From Ruminobacter sp. (GTDB lineage Bacteria > Pseudomonadota > Gammaproteobacteria > Enterobacterales > Succinivibrionaceae): DNA of 64,000 nucleotides. Position 1 is the stretch's first letter, and each line of letters begins with the position of its first letter. The stretch covers positions 36,484 to 100,483 of the forward strand of contig JAGAYS010000056.1 of NCBI GenBank assembly GCA_017940385.1. Reading direction: 5' to 3'. Below are positions 45,327 through 53,831 of the stretch, in pieces. The translations under genes were made by a program, and so were the position numbers. The notes under the pieces were generated by a model, which saw only the letters and a program-made list of their open reading frames with translations, did not search any database and was not told the origin of the DNA.

Positions 45327-46250
45327 TCATTCCGCGTCACCGGCATAGTCTGCGGGAAGAGCTATCAGCAGAATTCTATCGGTCTCACTGAAGGTGGTCA
45401 TGGTGTTAAGCATGGCATACCCCAGAACGTCCTTTCCGCACTCCACCCTTTTACCGGATGAGTCTCTTACAAGAAGCGCAAGATACAGAAGATCTCCTTC
45501 AAGAAAACCGTCGACGACTCTTTCATTTCCGACACCGCAGAAGCTGCCGCTGCGGTTCAGACTCGAAATGTCGACGGGGACCGCATCACCGGAATATTCA
45601 TCAGGTGATGACAGAAGATTCCAGATTTCACGAAATCCGTTTACAAGCTCAATGCCGAAATCCTTACCGTGAGCTCCCGTCCGTAATTCCCGGTGAGCAT
45701 CCCTTTTACCCCCGACCGCTCCGTAATGAGGTAAGGGATTTTTTTCGTAACGGTTCTTATCAGTACTGCGGGACTTCCCGGAAAGACTGTTTCCGTTTCC
45801 GTTTTCATTTCCGCCGATTGCGGCATCCACGTTAATCCTGACGTGTCTCGGTCTGATGTCGGCGGGAATGAGTCTTAACATGGCATTCCAGTCATCAACT
45901 CCCGCAGGAGTCACAAACACCGTTATCGGTTCATCAGAATTCGGCATGACGTAGATACTGCCGTTTTTAACCTCCATCTCCGCATCACTGGCGGTATTGA
46001 TGCTGATGCTCTCAAAGGGAAAGCTTATGCAGTTAAGATCATGCGCGGAAATTCGAAATTCATACACTCCGTCATCTCCCGACAGACTTTCCACTGCCAT
46101 GGCATTTCCGGTGACACCGAACCACGCCAGAAAAACCGCCGGCATAAGCATGATTCCCCGAACCGTACACATCATTCTCTCCGTAAAACCTGACATTATT
46201 CCAAGGCTCCCTGTTTTTATCCCTTTTATCAATTTATGCCCGTTCTTCAT
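45327..46250 (-). CDS. traK: TraK, secretin-like outer-membrane T4SS protein
   Basis: A 307-residue VirB9-like protein. It has an N-terminal signal peptide (MMCTVRGIMLMPAVFLAWFG, within a long start; the actual start may be a later Met) and begins the mature domain EFRISAHDLNCISFPFESISINTASDAEMEVKNGSIYV, which matches the TraK beta domain. Residues 150-190 are a polar linker. The C-terminal domain (GFREIWNLLSSPDEYSGDAV...) would bind TraV at the outer membrane. Operon context TraL-E-K-B supports the name. Confidence 0.85.
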   Translation of the reverse strand: MKNGHKLIKGIKTGSLGIMSGFTERMMCTVRGIMLMPAVFLAWFGVTGNAMAVESLSGDDGVYEFRISAHDLNCISFPFESISINTASDAEMEVKNGSIYVMPNSDEPITVFVTPAGVDDWNAMLRLIPADIRPRHVRINVDAAIGGNENGNGNSLSGKSRSTDKNRYEKNPLPHYGAVGGKRDAHRELRTGAHGKDFGIELVNGFREIWNLLSSPDEYSGDAVPVDISSLNRSGSFCGVGNERVVDGFLEGDLLYLALLVRDSSGKRVECGKDVLGYAMLNTMTTFSETDRILLIALPADYAGDAE

Positions 46251-46324
46251 TTAAACGTTCCGCCTTATTTTCCGCCGCATTCTCTGCCGTTTCCGGCACT
46301 TCCCTGCACCTCGTGCACAAAGGT

Positions 46325-46951
46325 TCAGTCATCCTCATGCTTCACCTTCCTTTTGGACTTTCTTTCCTTCTCCTTTGTTCTGAAGCTGAGATCATGCGGA
46401 TTCCCCTCATACATCTCCATCCACGTAAGCATCGGCCGGAAGTCCTCCAGCTCAATCAGAAACTCATAGGTTCTGAGAAAGCTTCTGGCAGGACCTGTCG
46501 GCCCCTTAACATGAGTCTGCCCGGTAACGAATACCAGTCCCGTTTCGTTCTCATAGGTGACGGTTTTGGGCTCAAAGGTGATACTGATGTGATCGGCCAT
46601 GATTTCCTCAGCCTGCATGTTGAGAATGTCGGTAATCTGCCTGTATACCCGGGGTGAAATCATCGGCTCCAGCGATTTCTGAATGAATTTAAGATTCGTG
46701 GGACTGATGTTTCCCACGAGCTCACCGAGAAAGAGTCCCCATGCCTTTATGTACCCCTCCGAGCTTCTGTCCGCAAGAACACGCACCTCATCGTTTAGAT
46801 GAGGCGGAACCAGTACCACGGCATCCCTGTGTCCGAGCAGTACGGACGACAGCACGCAGTTTGATATGACAAGACAGACAACCGCAGCCTCGAGCACGGT
46901 GACGAACCTGCGGCTGTCAGTGTATGATGCGACGAACTTATGAAAATCCAT
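46325..46951 (-). CDS. traE: TraE, T4SS inner-membrane protein (VirB8-like)
   Basis: A 208-residue protein with one N-terminal membrane segment (about 21-42, LEAAVVCLVISNCVLSSVLLG) and the TraE periplasmic domain: VPPHLNDEVRVLADRSSEGYIKAWGLFLGELVGNISPTN is the family hallmark. The C-terminus is charged (KEKERKSKRKVKHEDD). It follows traL by 44 bp and precedes traK by 74 bp in the operon. TraE links the inner-membrane complex with the channel. Confidence 0.93.
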   Translation of the reverse strand: MDFHKFVASYTDSRRFVTVLEAAVVCLVISNCVLSSVLLGHRDAVVLVPPHLNDEVRVLADRSSEGYIKAWGLFLGELVGNISPTNLKFIQKSLEPMISPRVYRQITDILNMQAEEIMADHISITFEPKTVTYENETGLVFVTGQTHVKGPTGPARSFLRTYEFLIELEDFRPMLTWMEMYEGNPHDLSFRTKEKERKSKRKVKHEDD

Positions 46952-46995
46952 TATTAGCTTTCTCCATAACTCAGATGACTTCCCCGGATTTTCCG

Positions 46996-47283
46996 TCAGT
47001 ACCAGTCACGCATAAAGGGATTAACCACCGTGCGTGTCTCCCTGAAACAGAAGCCGTGCCAGTACAGCAGATGACAGAGAAAACCGTCCTGACTGCGATC
47101 CGCATAACGCCTGTACACATGTGTTACCGCAAACCCGAGAGCCGTAAAAATAAGGGCCCTGCCGAGAAACATCCCCATTACGAGCCCCACGGCAATCGGT
47201 GCTATCTCATCCACCGACCAGAGCAGAACCGTAGGAGGTTCATCAATAAACTTCGGGATCATGATTTTTTCCATAATGTTCAA
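46996..47283 (-). CDS. traL: TraL, inner-membrane pilus assembly protein
   Basis: A 95-residue protein with KFIDEPPTVLLWSVDEIAP at the start, the typical TraL beginning, and membrane segments across about 28-58. It is related to VirB3. The length and position before traE match F plasmid and SXT. The first ATG at 47283 has GGAT upstream; the Met at residue 4 is an alternative. Confidence 0.93.
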   Translation of the reverse strand: MNIMEKIMIPKFIDEPPTVLLWSVDEIAPIAVGLVMGMFLGRALIFTALGFAVTHVYRRYADRSQDGFLCHLLYWHGFCFRETRTVVNPFMRDWY

Positions 47284-47303
47284 TCCTTATTTACTTTCTT
47301 TTC

Positions 47304-47891
47304 CTATCCGTCCATTTTTCCGGTGACCTGAGGGAAATTCACGATATATTCCCTTACGGCCCCGGCAAACAGGACTCCCATAAGTCCTAAAAGAAGCTCA
47401 TAGCCTGCCGTATCCCTGCAGAGACGGATAATCACCATGGTTGCCGGGATAATGAAAACAAGAGGAATAAGCTTCCATATTCTGTTTTTAAGCGGCGTTA
47501 CCGTCACTCCCTTAAGAAGATTGATTCTTCTCCTGATACAGGCATCGGTCATCGCACAGACGGTAAACACCGCAGTAAGCAGCAGCGGAAAGCCATGACG
47601 CCGCAGTCTCTTTTCCATAAAAAGGGCAAACAGTCTTACTCTGTCCGGAGCACCGATATTTTTTAAAGTTATGATTTCGGGGCGCATCCCGATTCCTTTC
47701 ATCTCCGTATCTGCCAAAGGAGATGAATCATTTCCAGGCGCCGGAGGCTCATCCGTACTCATTCCGGTACCCAAATCACTGCAGTCCGTCACCATATCCG
47801 CATACCGGTAATCATCTACGGAATATACGTAGTCGGAATAGTCATCCGGAAGTATGAGAATGACATACGGTTCAGCGGATTTTTGGCTCAT
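47304..47891 (-). CDS. Unknown membrane protein upstream of traL
   Basis: A 195-residue protein with a soluble N-terminal half that is very acidic and Tyr/Asp-rich (PDDYSDYVYSVDDYRYADM) and then three predicted membrane helices (about 101-120, 136-158, 163-183). It overlaps the preceding gene by 4 nt (ATGA) and lies 20 bp before traL, so it is clearly part of the tra operon. F and SXT have the pilin gene upstream of traL, and here this position is taken by this protein and the next. The family is not recognised. Confidence 0.7.
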   Translation of the reverse strand: MSQKSAEPYVILILPDDYSDYVYSVDDYRYADMVTDCSDLGTGMSTDEPPAPGNDSSPLADTEMKGIGMRPEIITLKNIGAPDRVRLFALFMEKRLRRHGFPLLLTAVFTVCAMTDACIRRRINLLKGVTVTPLKNRIWKLIPLVFIIPATMVIIRLCRDTAGYELLLGLMGVLFAGAVREYIVNFPQVTGKMDG

Positions 47892-48289
47892 GCCTGAGGA
47901 GTGTCCGGTCTTACCGGAGGAAGGATGTACTCCCCGGTTTTTCCCTGATTTGTCAGGAGCTGATGCTGATTTGCCGTGTGCCTTTCCTGTTTTTCTGCCC
48001 TTATCCGAACTTGCGCATGCCGATTTTTAAGAGCAGTGAGAAGTTCGGCGTTCTCATGAGTTCTTCCGGTAACGGTTATGTTCTTCAGTCCCGTTCTCCC
48101 GGAGTATGCCGTGGCAACAGCCCCGGCATACTCCCCGTCAGCTTTTCCGCAGGAAAGAGCAAGATCAAGAAGCTTCGCTCCGTCCTCGTTTATGAGGCTG
48201 ACGAACACCGTAAGGAATACCATACCGAGCACAAGCATGTATTCGCCGAACACGGCCGTCCCGGTACTCTGGGATTTGCGGTCACTCAT
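47888..48289 (-). CDS. Unknown single-span membrane protein, first gene of the minus tra operon
   Basis: I start at ATG 48289 (GGAGG upstream); the longer frame starts at 48304, where the ribosome binding site is itself coding. A 133-residue protein with a hydrophobic N-terminal helix (about 13-33, EYMLVLGMVFLTVFVSLI) and a polar periplasmic or cytoplasmic remainder with repeated Ala/Gly/Thr and Gln/His. It resembles a TadE-type pseudopilin layout only superficially. Context implies a role with the T4SS. Overlap with the next gene suggests coupling. Confidence 0.6.
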   Translation of the reverse strand: MSDRKSQSTGTAVFGEYMLVLGMVFLTVFVSLINEDGAKLLDLALSCGKADGEYAGAVATAYSGRTGLKNITVTGRTHENAELLTALKNRHAQVRIRAEKQERHTANQHQLLTNQGKTGEYILPPVRPDTPQA

Positions 48290-48573
48290 AAAACCTCCGA
48301 CCATTAGCCTGACTGATTGCGTGACACCTTAACGCAGCAGTTTCGGTGCGCATTATCCCTTTCCGGTCTCCTTAAAAGAGAGGACTGTGCCTTAATTTGA
48401 TGGAACAAAGGTTCGGGCACGTTTTTGAACAGTCAGCATGGATTTTTACGTTCTTTCTCCCATAAAATACTATACTTTGAGGAGCAGTCCTGCTTAATGG
48501 CGGATATCAACAGTTACGTCGGAAATTCTCCTGAATCGTGAACGGATGAACTAAGTGCTAAGGGAATTCATCA
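48290..48573. other. Divergent promoter region between tra operon and kinase gene
   Basis: 284 bp between divergent genes. It should hold promoters for the traL-type operon and for the kinase gene. An AT-rich TATACTTTGAGGAG stretch near 48470 is a possible -10 region. I see no strong palindromes. Confidence 0.4.
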
Positions 48574-49521
48574 ATGTCAGACGAAACGGTCATAAACTGC
48601 AGCAGCAAAAGCAGCAATAACGATAAAACAGTCATCAATACCGGCAGTTCCTCAGGAACCGTCATCAACAGCGGTTCCGCATTCTCCGCCAAACTCAGAA
48701 CCGCCGTAAACACCGGAAATACCGGCAACAGTTCTGCAGTTGCCATGAGATTCAGTGAAAATGACGTCATCGCCGGCAGATACCTTGTTAACCGTAAAAT
48801 CAACCGTAATTCAGGTGAGGCTGACATCTTTGAGGTTCAGGACCTTCAGGAGAACAATACCGTTAAGGCCCTTAAGCTCTTCCGCAGAAAGGATGCCATC
48901 AAGAGTGACGTGCTCTCAAGACTCATGAACATTGATTCCCCCTACGTGGCGGCATTTTCCGACACGGGGGAAATCAACGGCTTTACCTACCTTGTCATGC
49001 CGTACTACGGCAAGGGCAGTCTGGCATCCTACATTGAACGGGGAATAACCTTCTCCCCTGATGAAATCAGAACCCTTATTCTTCCTTCCGTCCTTGGCGG
49101 GCTTAAGGCCGTTCACGATGCGGGGATCATTCATAAGGATCTCAAGCCTGCGAACATGATGATTGCCGATGACGAATCACACATTGTGCTCATCGATTTC
49201 GGCATCAGCTCCGTTGCCGACGGCGGTACCATGGTGGTTACTCAGACAGGAAGATCTCCATTCTACTCTGCTCCTGAAACCGCCACGGGACTCTTCTGGA
49301 CAGGTTCCGACTACTACTCCCTCGGTATTTCCCTCTATGAACTCAATACCGGATCAACCCCGTACGGGAATGCTGAGATCGAAGACGTCACCCGCTATGC
49401 CCTGGCTCAGAAGATACCTTATGCCGAAGGCTTTGACCCGGCACTGAAGGATCTCATCGACGCTCTTACCTACAGGGACATCTCCTTCAGAAACGACGAA
49501 TCAAATCCGAACAGAAGATAG
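48574..49521 (+). CDS. Ser/Thr protein kinase domain, ended by in-frame amber codon
   Basis: A 315-codon frame with an N-terminal Ser/Asn/Thr-rich tail (1-60, containing TVIN repeats), then a eukaryotic-type kinase fold. Residues seen: the ATP-binding Lys in VKALKLF (about 98), catalytic loop HKDLKPANMM (about 185), DFG (about 208), and APE in SAPETATG. The expected position after the kinase domain reads NPNRR then TAG then GHDEISRWLRGE. Family members have W at that point (RWGxDEI), so TGG to TAG is a likely single change. Without read-through it yields a kinase lacking its downstream domain. It is divergent from the tra operon. Phosphorylation targets are unknown. Confidence 0.85.
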   Translation: MSDETVINCSSKSSNNDKTVINTGSSSGTVINSGSAFSAKLRTAVNTGNTGNSSAVAMRFSENDVIAGRYLVNRKINRNSGEADIFEVQDLQENNTVKALKLFRRKDAIKSDVLSRLMNIDSPYVAAFSDTGEINGFTYLVMPYYGKGSLASYIERGITFSPDEIRTLILPSVLGGLKAVHDAGIIHKDLKPANMMIADDESHIVLIDFGISSVADGGTMVVTQTGRSPFYSAPETATGLFWTGSDYYSLGISLYELNTGSTPYGNAEIEDVTRYALAQKIPYAEGFDPALKDLIDALTYRDISFRNDESNPNRR

Positions 49522-51423
49522 GGGCATGACGAAATATCCCGCTGGCTCAGAGGAGAACCGGTACCGGTTCCCGGCAGAACCGTAAAGGGAACAGGGAACT
49601 CTGATTATCCTTACGTATTTAACGGCAGGAAGTATTTCGACACTGATGAACTGGTCACGGCGCTGCTTAAATCCTGGAAGAACGGAAAAAAGGAAGTATT
49701 CAGGGGCTTTCTCACAAGATACTTTGCCATTACCGAAAATGAAAATGCCCTCAGACTATGTCAGAAGGCCGAACAGGATTTCAGCACAAACCCGGAGGCC
49801 GAGGATTCCTTGTTCTTCAGACTCATGTACGGACTGTCTCCGAACATAAAAGAGCTCAGATGGTACGAGTTTACATATCCGGATCCCCTCACCTATGCGG
49901 AAAAGCTGAAAAAGCTCCTGAAACAGGAACCTGATTCATCCCATCCGCTGCTTAAATCAGCCTCTGCCCTTCTTACCGAAAATGCCATAGACAGCTATCT
50001 TAACAATATAGGCAAATCGCTTGCGGGTAATCTTAAACTGCGCTTCGAGGAAACCAAGACAAGATTCGAATACTTTATGAGCAGATTCGGCGACAGTGAT
50101 GACCGGGACAGATATACTTCCGTCATTCTCGTAAACGCCATACTGAATGAAGACAATGTTGTCATGGGACAAACCTTTTTTTCAGGAGTAAATGACTTCA
50201 GAGCCTATATTTCCTCAAATAATAAAAGCATTCTGGCATTCACCAATTTCTGTCGGGATAATGCCGTAAATCTTGAAAAGGCGGGAGCAACCCTTTCCCC
50301 TGAAGTCCGAAACTCCCTGAAGGAACAGATTCCGCTGCTTTATACGGAACAGGAAAGAACGGAACGGTCCATGCTGTGCTTTGACGGTTATGTTTTCACA
50401 AATCTGGATGAAGCTGTCAGATTCTTCATCAAATTCCGTAATCATACAAACACCAAAAAAATGAAAACGAAAAACGTCAAAAAATTCGAGATATTCAAGA
50501 AATCCTTTGAAACTGCTCTGAAGACTTACGTCAGGGATACTGAAGAACTTGCCGGACTCACCAAAAAACTCAGGCTGGACATGAATCCTTATACTAAAGG
50601 ATTCCCGGAGACAAACAAAACCGTAACCTTCGGGAAATACTTCACCAGCGCTTCAGGTTCTGAAAAGCAACCGGTTAAGTGGTTTGTTCTTGACAGAAAA
50701 ACAGACGGCAGCTTTCTGCTTCTCTCCACCAGGGTACTGACACACCACATATATGACAATCCTTCAGGAAACCTGCATCCAAACAAAGCAAGATTTCTGA
50801 AGTTCATGGCCATATACCCGACGCTGGGACCGCTCTTACACATTGTGCTCTGGTTATTTTCAGAATATTTTCTTTCTCCGTTAGGCATAATCATTCCGGG
50901 ACATGTGATCGGCGGTACAGTAATGATACTGCTGGCTCCGTACGTGATACCGTGTTTTATAAGCAGATTATTTCTGTATGACGTTCTGACTCCGATCATA
51001 ATGATTGTCGGGATCATTTATTTTCTGGCATCCTTATTCAAGTGGAGAAGTATCTTCCGATATATCGACGAGCGATGCACAGACCATAACGACTGGAGGC
51101 ATTCCGATCTGCGCGAATGGCTAAACTCCGAATTCATAAACGAAGCTTTCTCAGAAGGTGAACAGAAATACATACTGTCTTCCAGGATTCCCGGAAATGG
51201 ATGGTTCAACGCCACCAATGACAGGATCTTCGTACTGAGTCTCAACGAACTGCAGAAGTACGCAGATAATTCCATCGACGTTAAATGCGACAGCCCATGG
51301 TGGCTCAGGGGACCATGTTCGGAATCCAACTGTACCGCAGTCAACCGTGACGGCACGGTATCCCTGATTCCGACAGATGACGACTCCTGCGGAGTCCGGG
51401 TAGCACTCTGGGTAAGAATGTAA
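49522..51423 (+). pseudogene. Continuation of the kinase gene: DUF6273-like and membrane domain
   Basis: Same reading frame as the kinase (1236 nt from its start to 49810, divisible by three); open from 49522 to 51423. It starts GHDEISRWLRGEPV. A coiled helical region follows. A C-terminal DUF6273-type domain can be read (VTFGKYF, VKWFVLDRK, WRHSDLREWLNSEFI, SPWWLRGPC, GVRVALWV). Two or three hydrophobic stretches in the middle (about 50824-51045) split that domain. DUF6273 often follows signalling kinases or is found alone in secreted proteins. An ATG at 49810 could start a separate protein, but has no ribosome binding site I trust. I treat it as the broken end of one 949-codon gene. Confidence 0.7.
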
Positions 51424-51466
51424 TTCTTCGGCAAAGCCTGAGTGACGCCATTTTATTCACCGTCTT

Positions 51467-51493
51467 AGGATAGTCATGTGACTATCCTTTTTT
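51467..51493 (+). terminator. Intrinsic terminator after the kinase gene
   Basis: AGGATAGTCA (51467-51476) pairs with TGACTATCCT (51479-51488) across TG, directly followed by TTTTT. A classic rho-independent terminator. Confidence 0.92.
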
Positions 51494-51789
51494 GTTTGTT
51501 TCATACATTGATAATGACACACAGGTTAATAATCATATATTTTATAAATGTGATAATTATTATCATATTAACAACATTTAACCAATCAATGATTAACATA
51601 ATGTTATTTATGATATATCATATATACCAATGATTAAACAGTAATCCATCATACGAAAAACAATTAAAACAATCCACTGCCAAAACTGAAGTTTGTTTGA
51701 AATTTTTCCGAAAATGCGGATTTATGCTAAAACAGATTCAGCCTGCTCCTGAAAGGAGCACCGGTGGACATAAATAAAGGAATAAAACT
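51494..51789. other. AT-rich regulatory region with palindromes
   Basis: 296 bp without a gene. It holds perfect palindromes TGATAATTATTATCA (51551-51565) and TATGATATATCATA (51609-51622), and many AATGATT/ATCATAT words. It probably contains the promoter and operator of the gene at 51790. Confidence 0.55.
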
Positions 51790-52449
51790 ATGTCGAAGAA
51801 CGAAAATGTGGAAATTTACGCAACATCACTGCTGGAACGCACCGTATCGCTTAGCCTTGAGAAGCCTCAGGAAATGCTCACCAGAAATTTTCCTCGTATC
51901 AGCAAAATCCTGTACTTTGTATCAACACAGCTTCCGCTGCCACACATAAAAATCGATCCGTCAGTTAAACAGGCCATGCGCGCATTCCTCGATGAAACCT
52001 GGCAGGAAGTTGAAGATTACTATTCAGAAGTGGAAAACGAATACGCCAATAACTACAAAGCCAAGCTGCATCCTTTAGACGGCTACCTTTCACTTAAATC
52101 TTCATCAGATATGCAGTTTAATCTGGTTGTAAGCTGCCCGGCCATTTCAAGATTCATTAATCTCGTCGTACGTTATGATATTCTCCTTAAAAAGATCGAT
52201 TATTACTGGCTTTCCGGTTATATGGATGACGTAACCAGATTACAGGTTGCCAAGCTGCTGGACAACAAGCTGCGCAAGCTCACCACTAACATCAGCATCA
52301 TTAACAAGGCACTCATTACCAAGAAGTTTAATTCTCTCGGTTTCGGCGGAAAGGACGAGCTAACCAGAGATGAAATAGCCAAGCAGCAGGCTGAAGCCGT
52401 TGCGGAAAATGATTCGGAAATCATTGAAAATGAAGAATCTGTAGCCTAA
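51790..52449 (+). CDS. Possible AcaB/PFL_4669-type conjugative element protein
   Basis: A 219-residue protein. The middle (RAFLDETWQEVEDYYSEVENEYANNYKAKL, then SCPAISRFINLVVRYDILLKKIDYYWLSGYMDDVTRLQVAKLL) resembles, by layout only, the DUF1845/AcaB family of integrating conjugative elements, in which a short ribbon-helix-helix-like region and the D(Y)D-L--LV pattern occur. I cannot confirm it. The C-terminal tail is acidic (AENDSEIIENEESVA). The ribosome binding site (AAAGGAATAAAACT) is good, and an intrinsic terminator follows. Its AT-rich leader with palindromes suggests regulation. If AcaB-like, it would activate the tra operons. Confidence 0.5.
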   Translation: MSKNENVEIYATSLLERTVSLSLEKPQEMLTRNFPRISKILYFVSTQLPLPHIKIDPSVKQAMRAFLDETWQEVEDYYSEVENEYANNYKAKLHPLDGYLSLKSSSDMQFNLVVSCPAISRFINLVVRYDILLKKIDYYWLSGYMDDVTRLQVAKLLDNKLRKLTTNISIINKALITKKFNSLGFGGKDELTRDEIAKQQAEAVAENDSEIIENEESVA

Positions 52450-52476
52450 TACCCAATAAATTATTCTTTTTTAATT

Positions 52477-52502
52477 AACCCAAACTTCGGTTTGGGTTTT
52501 TA
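52477..52502 (+). terminator. Intrinsic terminator
   Basis: AACCCAAAC (52477-52485), a TTCG loop and GTTTGGGTT (52490-52498) followed by TTTT. Perfect stem with a stable tetraloop. It separates the gene at 51790 from the convergent repressor gene, ending the former. Confidence 0.95.
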
Positions 52503-52505
52503 CTA

Positions 52506-53294
52506 TTATTTATTCAGCAGGCTGTTTTTATCGAACAGACAGCGAAGAAGCTCGCTACATGAAAGCGAAATATGCTTAACTGATATAACAAAAGCTTCTA
52601 TTTCACCGGTATTTTTGATTTTTACGGCGGAAAAATCGGTATTCAGAGGTCTGACAACGAGTTCCCCGTTCTCAGTACCAAGAATGCCGTAATCGCCTTT
52701 AACAGTCCTTACGGTCTTCCCCAAAAGCTCCTCAGGATTCGATTTGCCGTCGCGAACATACATGAGCTCAATAATGTCATCAGGATAAATGGACATTTTG
52801 GCCATTCTGACATCTGAAGCTATCATTGAAAAATTCTGCGGAAAAACCTCTTCCCTAAAACTGCTGGTTTCACTGAGTGTCTGATAAATATGCTTAAAAT
52901 AACTGCTGTCAGTATCGTGGCTTACGTTGTTGTACAAAAGAAACGCCCTTCTGTCGAAGAATTCATTGGCAGTCTCTTCTTTCTGCTCCTGTGGATCACG
53001 TTCTCCGTCAGTTACACCGAAGAATTCAATTTTTACCTTAAAGAGATTGGCCAGTTTTCTGGCAATGGATGCACTGATGGGATTCTTACCGCTGGTTAAC
53101 CTGTAGTAATGAACAACGGAGACGTTGATGGCGTTGCAAACGTCCTTTGTAGTCACACCGCAAATCTGATTAAGAATCTCCAGTCTTCTGTTGACCGGAG
53201 CTGCCAGAAGCAAATTAATTTCTTCTTCAGTATATTGTTTGTTTATGACCAGCATTTTGTTTTTTTTGATTACAGAATTATCTGTTTTGTTCAT
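52506..53294 (-). CDS. HTH repressor with C-terminal S24-like domain
   Basis: A 262-residue regulator. The N-terminal part (about 40-95) has a helix-turn-helix (TTKDVCNAINVSVVHYYRLTSGKNPISASIARKLANLF), and the C-terminal half looks like an S24/LexA-type domain (MSIYPDDIIELMYVRDGKSNP, KGDYGILGTENGELVVRPLN). The self-cleavage Ser and Lys are not evident, so the domain may only dimerise. It lies next to the AcaB-like gene in an ICE/phage-type repressor position and so is a candidate controller of the tra genes. Its start at 53294 has AGAGAC upstream. Confidence 0.75.
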   Translation of the reverse strand: MNKTDNSVIKKNKMLVINKQYTEEEINLLLAAPVNRRLEILNQICGVTTKDVCNAINVSVVHYYRLTSGKNPISASIARKLANLFKVKIEFFGVTDGERDPQEQKEETANEFFDRRAFLLYNNVSHDTDSSYFKHIYQTLSETSSFREEVFPQNFSMIASDVRMAKMSIYPDDIIELMYVRDGKSNPEELLGKTVRTVKGDYGILGTENGELVVRPLNTDFSAVKIKNTGEIEAFVISVKHISLSCSELLRCLFDKNSLLNK

Positions 53295-53831
53295 CTGTTT
53301 GTCTCTTTTTGTTTCTTTAGTTAATTATGAAGTTTCTCAATATACGTATAAGACTGCTATTTATCAATTTTATTTCACTGAATTACTTACATCATACACA
53401 AATTTGAGACGAAAACAATCATATGCGTAAAACTGTCGTCAGATAACTGATTGATGAGTTTTGAAAAGAATTAAACGAGGAAAAAATAAGGTTCTCAACC
53501 ACCAGAAAACTGAGTCATTATGATTCCTGAAGGTGAATAAATACCAGATTAGTTACCAGCTTGCAGAAAAACCTGGTGCTGAGTCCATTTTGGGCAGAAA
53601 CCGGTTATGAAAATGACTTCTTAAGCAGTCGTCCATACATTCTTATCGTAGAATGCAAGTCAACGTACAGTTAAATACGAAAACTCTTATTGCTGAAAAC
53701 AACCGGAAATTGCCTGACAATTTCCAATGAATCCCGCCAAAAAAAGCACTTCCCTCAGAGAGGGAAATGCTTTGTCGGTTCAGATTAGTAATTACGATAA
53801 CATTCAATCTGAAAAAATGTCATCGATATCC
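53295..53831. other. 537-bp intergenic region
   Basis: No confident gene. It starts as the promoter region of the repressor and ends with the terminator-like hairpin 53743-53773 of the gene at 53832. Small frames at 53109-53430 and 53727-53993 lack ribosome binding sites. Confidence 0.4.
53743..53773 (-). terminator. Terminator-type hairpin after the AAA gene
   Basis: AAAGCACTTCCCTC pairs with GAGGGAAATGCTTT over AGA with one G-U type change. On the minus strand the stem is followed by TTTTGGCGGG, a short T-run. It lies about 60 bp after the AAA gene stop. Confidence 0.75.

Noticed and set aside
48574-51423. TAG read as a sense codon in this organism
   Set aside because: Only one in-frame TAG inside a gene was noticed, and other genes end normally. 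A mutation or error is more likely than general recoding.
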